A stretch of 5,629 nucleotides of DNA from an uncultured Clostridium sp. (GTDB lineage: Bacteria; Bacillota_A; Clostridia; Lachnospirales; Lachnospiraceae): contig USQV01000078.1 in NCBI GenBank assembly GCA_900556965.1, forward strand, positions 1-5,629, in the 5' to 3' direction. Of this stretch, positions 5,303-5,629 are shown piece after piece. The position numbers and the translations under genes are program-made. Each line of letters starts with the position of its first letter. Position 1 is the first letter of the stretch. The notes beneath the pieces were generated by a model, which worked only from the letters and a program-made list of their open reading frames with translations, had not been told where the DNA came from and did not search any database.

Positions 5303-5629
5303 ATGTATTCAGATAAAGTAATGGATCATTTCCAGCATCCGAGAAATGTAGGAGAGATCGAGGGCGCCAGCGGAGTCGGAACAGTAGGAAATGCAAAGTG
5401 CGGAGATATCATGAGGATATATCTCGATATCGATGATAAGAGCCACATCATCAAGGACTGCAAGTTTAAAACCTTCGGCTGCGGCGCTGCCGTTGCCACC
5501 AGCAGCATGGCTACAGAGATGGTAAAGGGAAAAACCATCGAGGAGGCTATGCAGGTAACAAATAAGGCGGTTATGGAAGCTCTTGACGGACTTCCGCCGG
5601 TGAAGGTACACTGCTCTCTCCTTGCAGAG
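5303..5629 (+). CDS. nifU: Fe-S cluster assembly scaffold NifU/IscU, 5' part
   Basis: This is the scaffold on which a [2Fe-2S] cluster is built from sulfur delivered by NifS before transfer to target proteins; it acts in the cytosol. The gene is cut by the window edge after 109 codons, with the frame open to the last base. All three ligand cysteines of the IscU-type fold are present: C33 in NAKCGD (with D35), C60 in FGCGAA, and C104 in VHCSLLAE (with H103). An additional cysteine, C53, is not part of the canonical set. MYSDKVMDHFQHPRNVG is the typical N-terminus. The full IscU domain is usually about 125-150 residues, so only the end of this domain, or a possible extra C-terminal domain, is unseen. 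Co-directional nifS 64 bases upstream supports a desulfurase-scaffold pair; mnmA often follows in clostridia but cannot be seen here. Confidence 0.96.
   Translation, partial: MYSDKVMDHFQHPRNVGEIEGASGVGTVGNAKCGDIMRIYLDIDDKSHIIKDCKFKTFGCGAAVATSSMATEMVKGKTIEEAMQVTNKAVMEALDGLPPVKVHCSLLAE

Overview
The window (5,629 bases, moderate GC) looks like chromosomal core DNA of a spore-forming, anaerobic Firmicute, most likely a Lachnospiraceae (Clostridia) species. The reasons are a SpoVB-type flippase, a DUF3842 protein, a clostridial-style nifS-nifU pair and strong AGGAGG-like ribosome binding sites. The genus cannot be fixed from the sequence alone. I see no mobile element, CRISPR array, tRNA or rRNA, and no gene-free stretch over 300 bases.

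Layout from left to right: (1) the 3' end of a DUF3842 gene on the + strand. (2) A convergent, membrane-anchored M23 (LytM/LytH-like) metallopeptidase on the - strand. (3) apt (adenine phosphoribosyltransferase) on the + strand, divergent from the peptidase. (4) A small 76-residue protein of unknown function, separated from apt by a strong terminator-like hairpin. (5) A convergent spoVB-like lipid flippase on the - strand. (6) Divergent from it, nifS (class I cysteine desulfurase) followed by nifU (Fe-S scaffold), which runs off the right edge.

Two functions are interleaved. The + strand carries housekeeping genes (purine salvage, Fe-S cluster assembly) behind sigma-A-like promoters. The two - strand genes are envelope genes of a kind used in sporulation. 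Each has upstream a sequence closely matching the Bacillus sigma-E (mother-cell) consensus with the same 14-base spacer: GCATATT-N14-CATACATT for the M23 peptidase and TAATATT-N14-CATATACT for spoVB. This is the most notable signal here. It suggests that the peptidase and the flippase are co-expressed in the mother cell, where they would act on spore cortex peptidoglycan. A second signal is a cluster of TTCCG/CGGAA half-sites around the nifS promoter, a possible operator; no iscR-type gene lies immediately upstream of nifS. I found no evidence of a wholly new multi-gene system.
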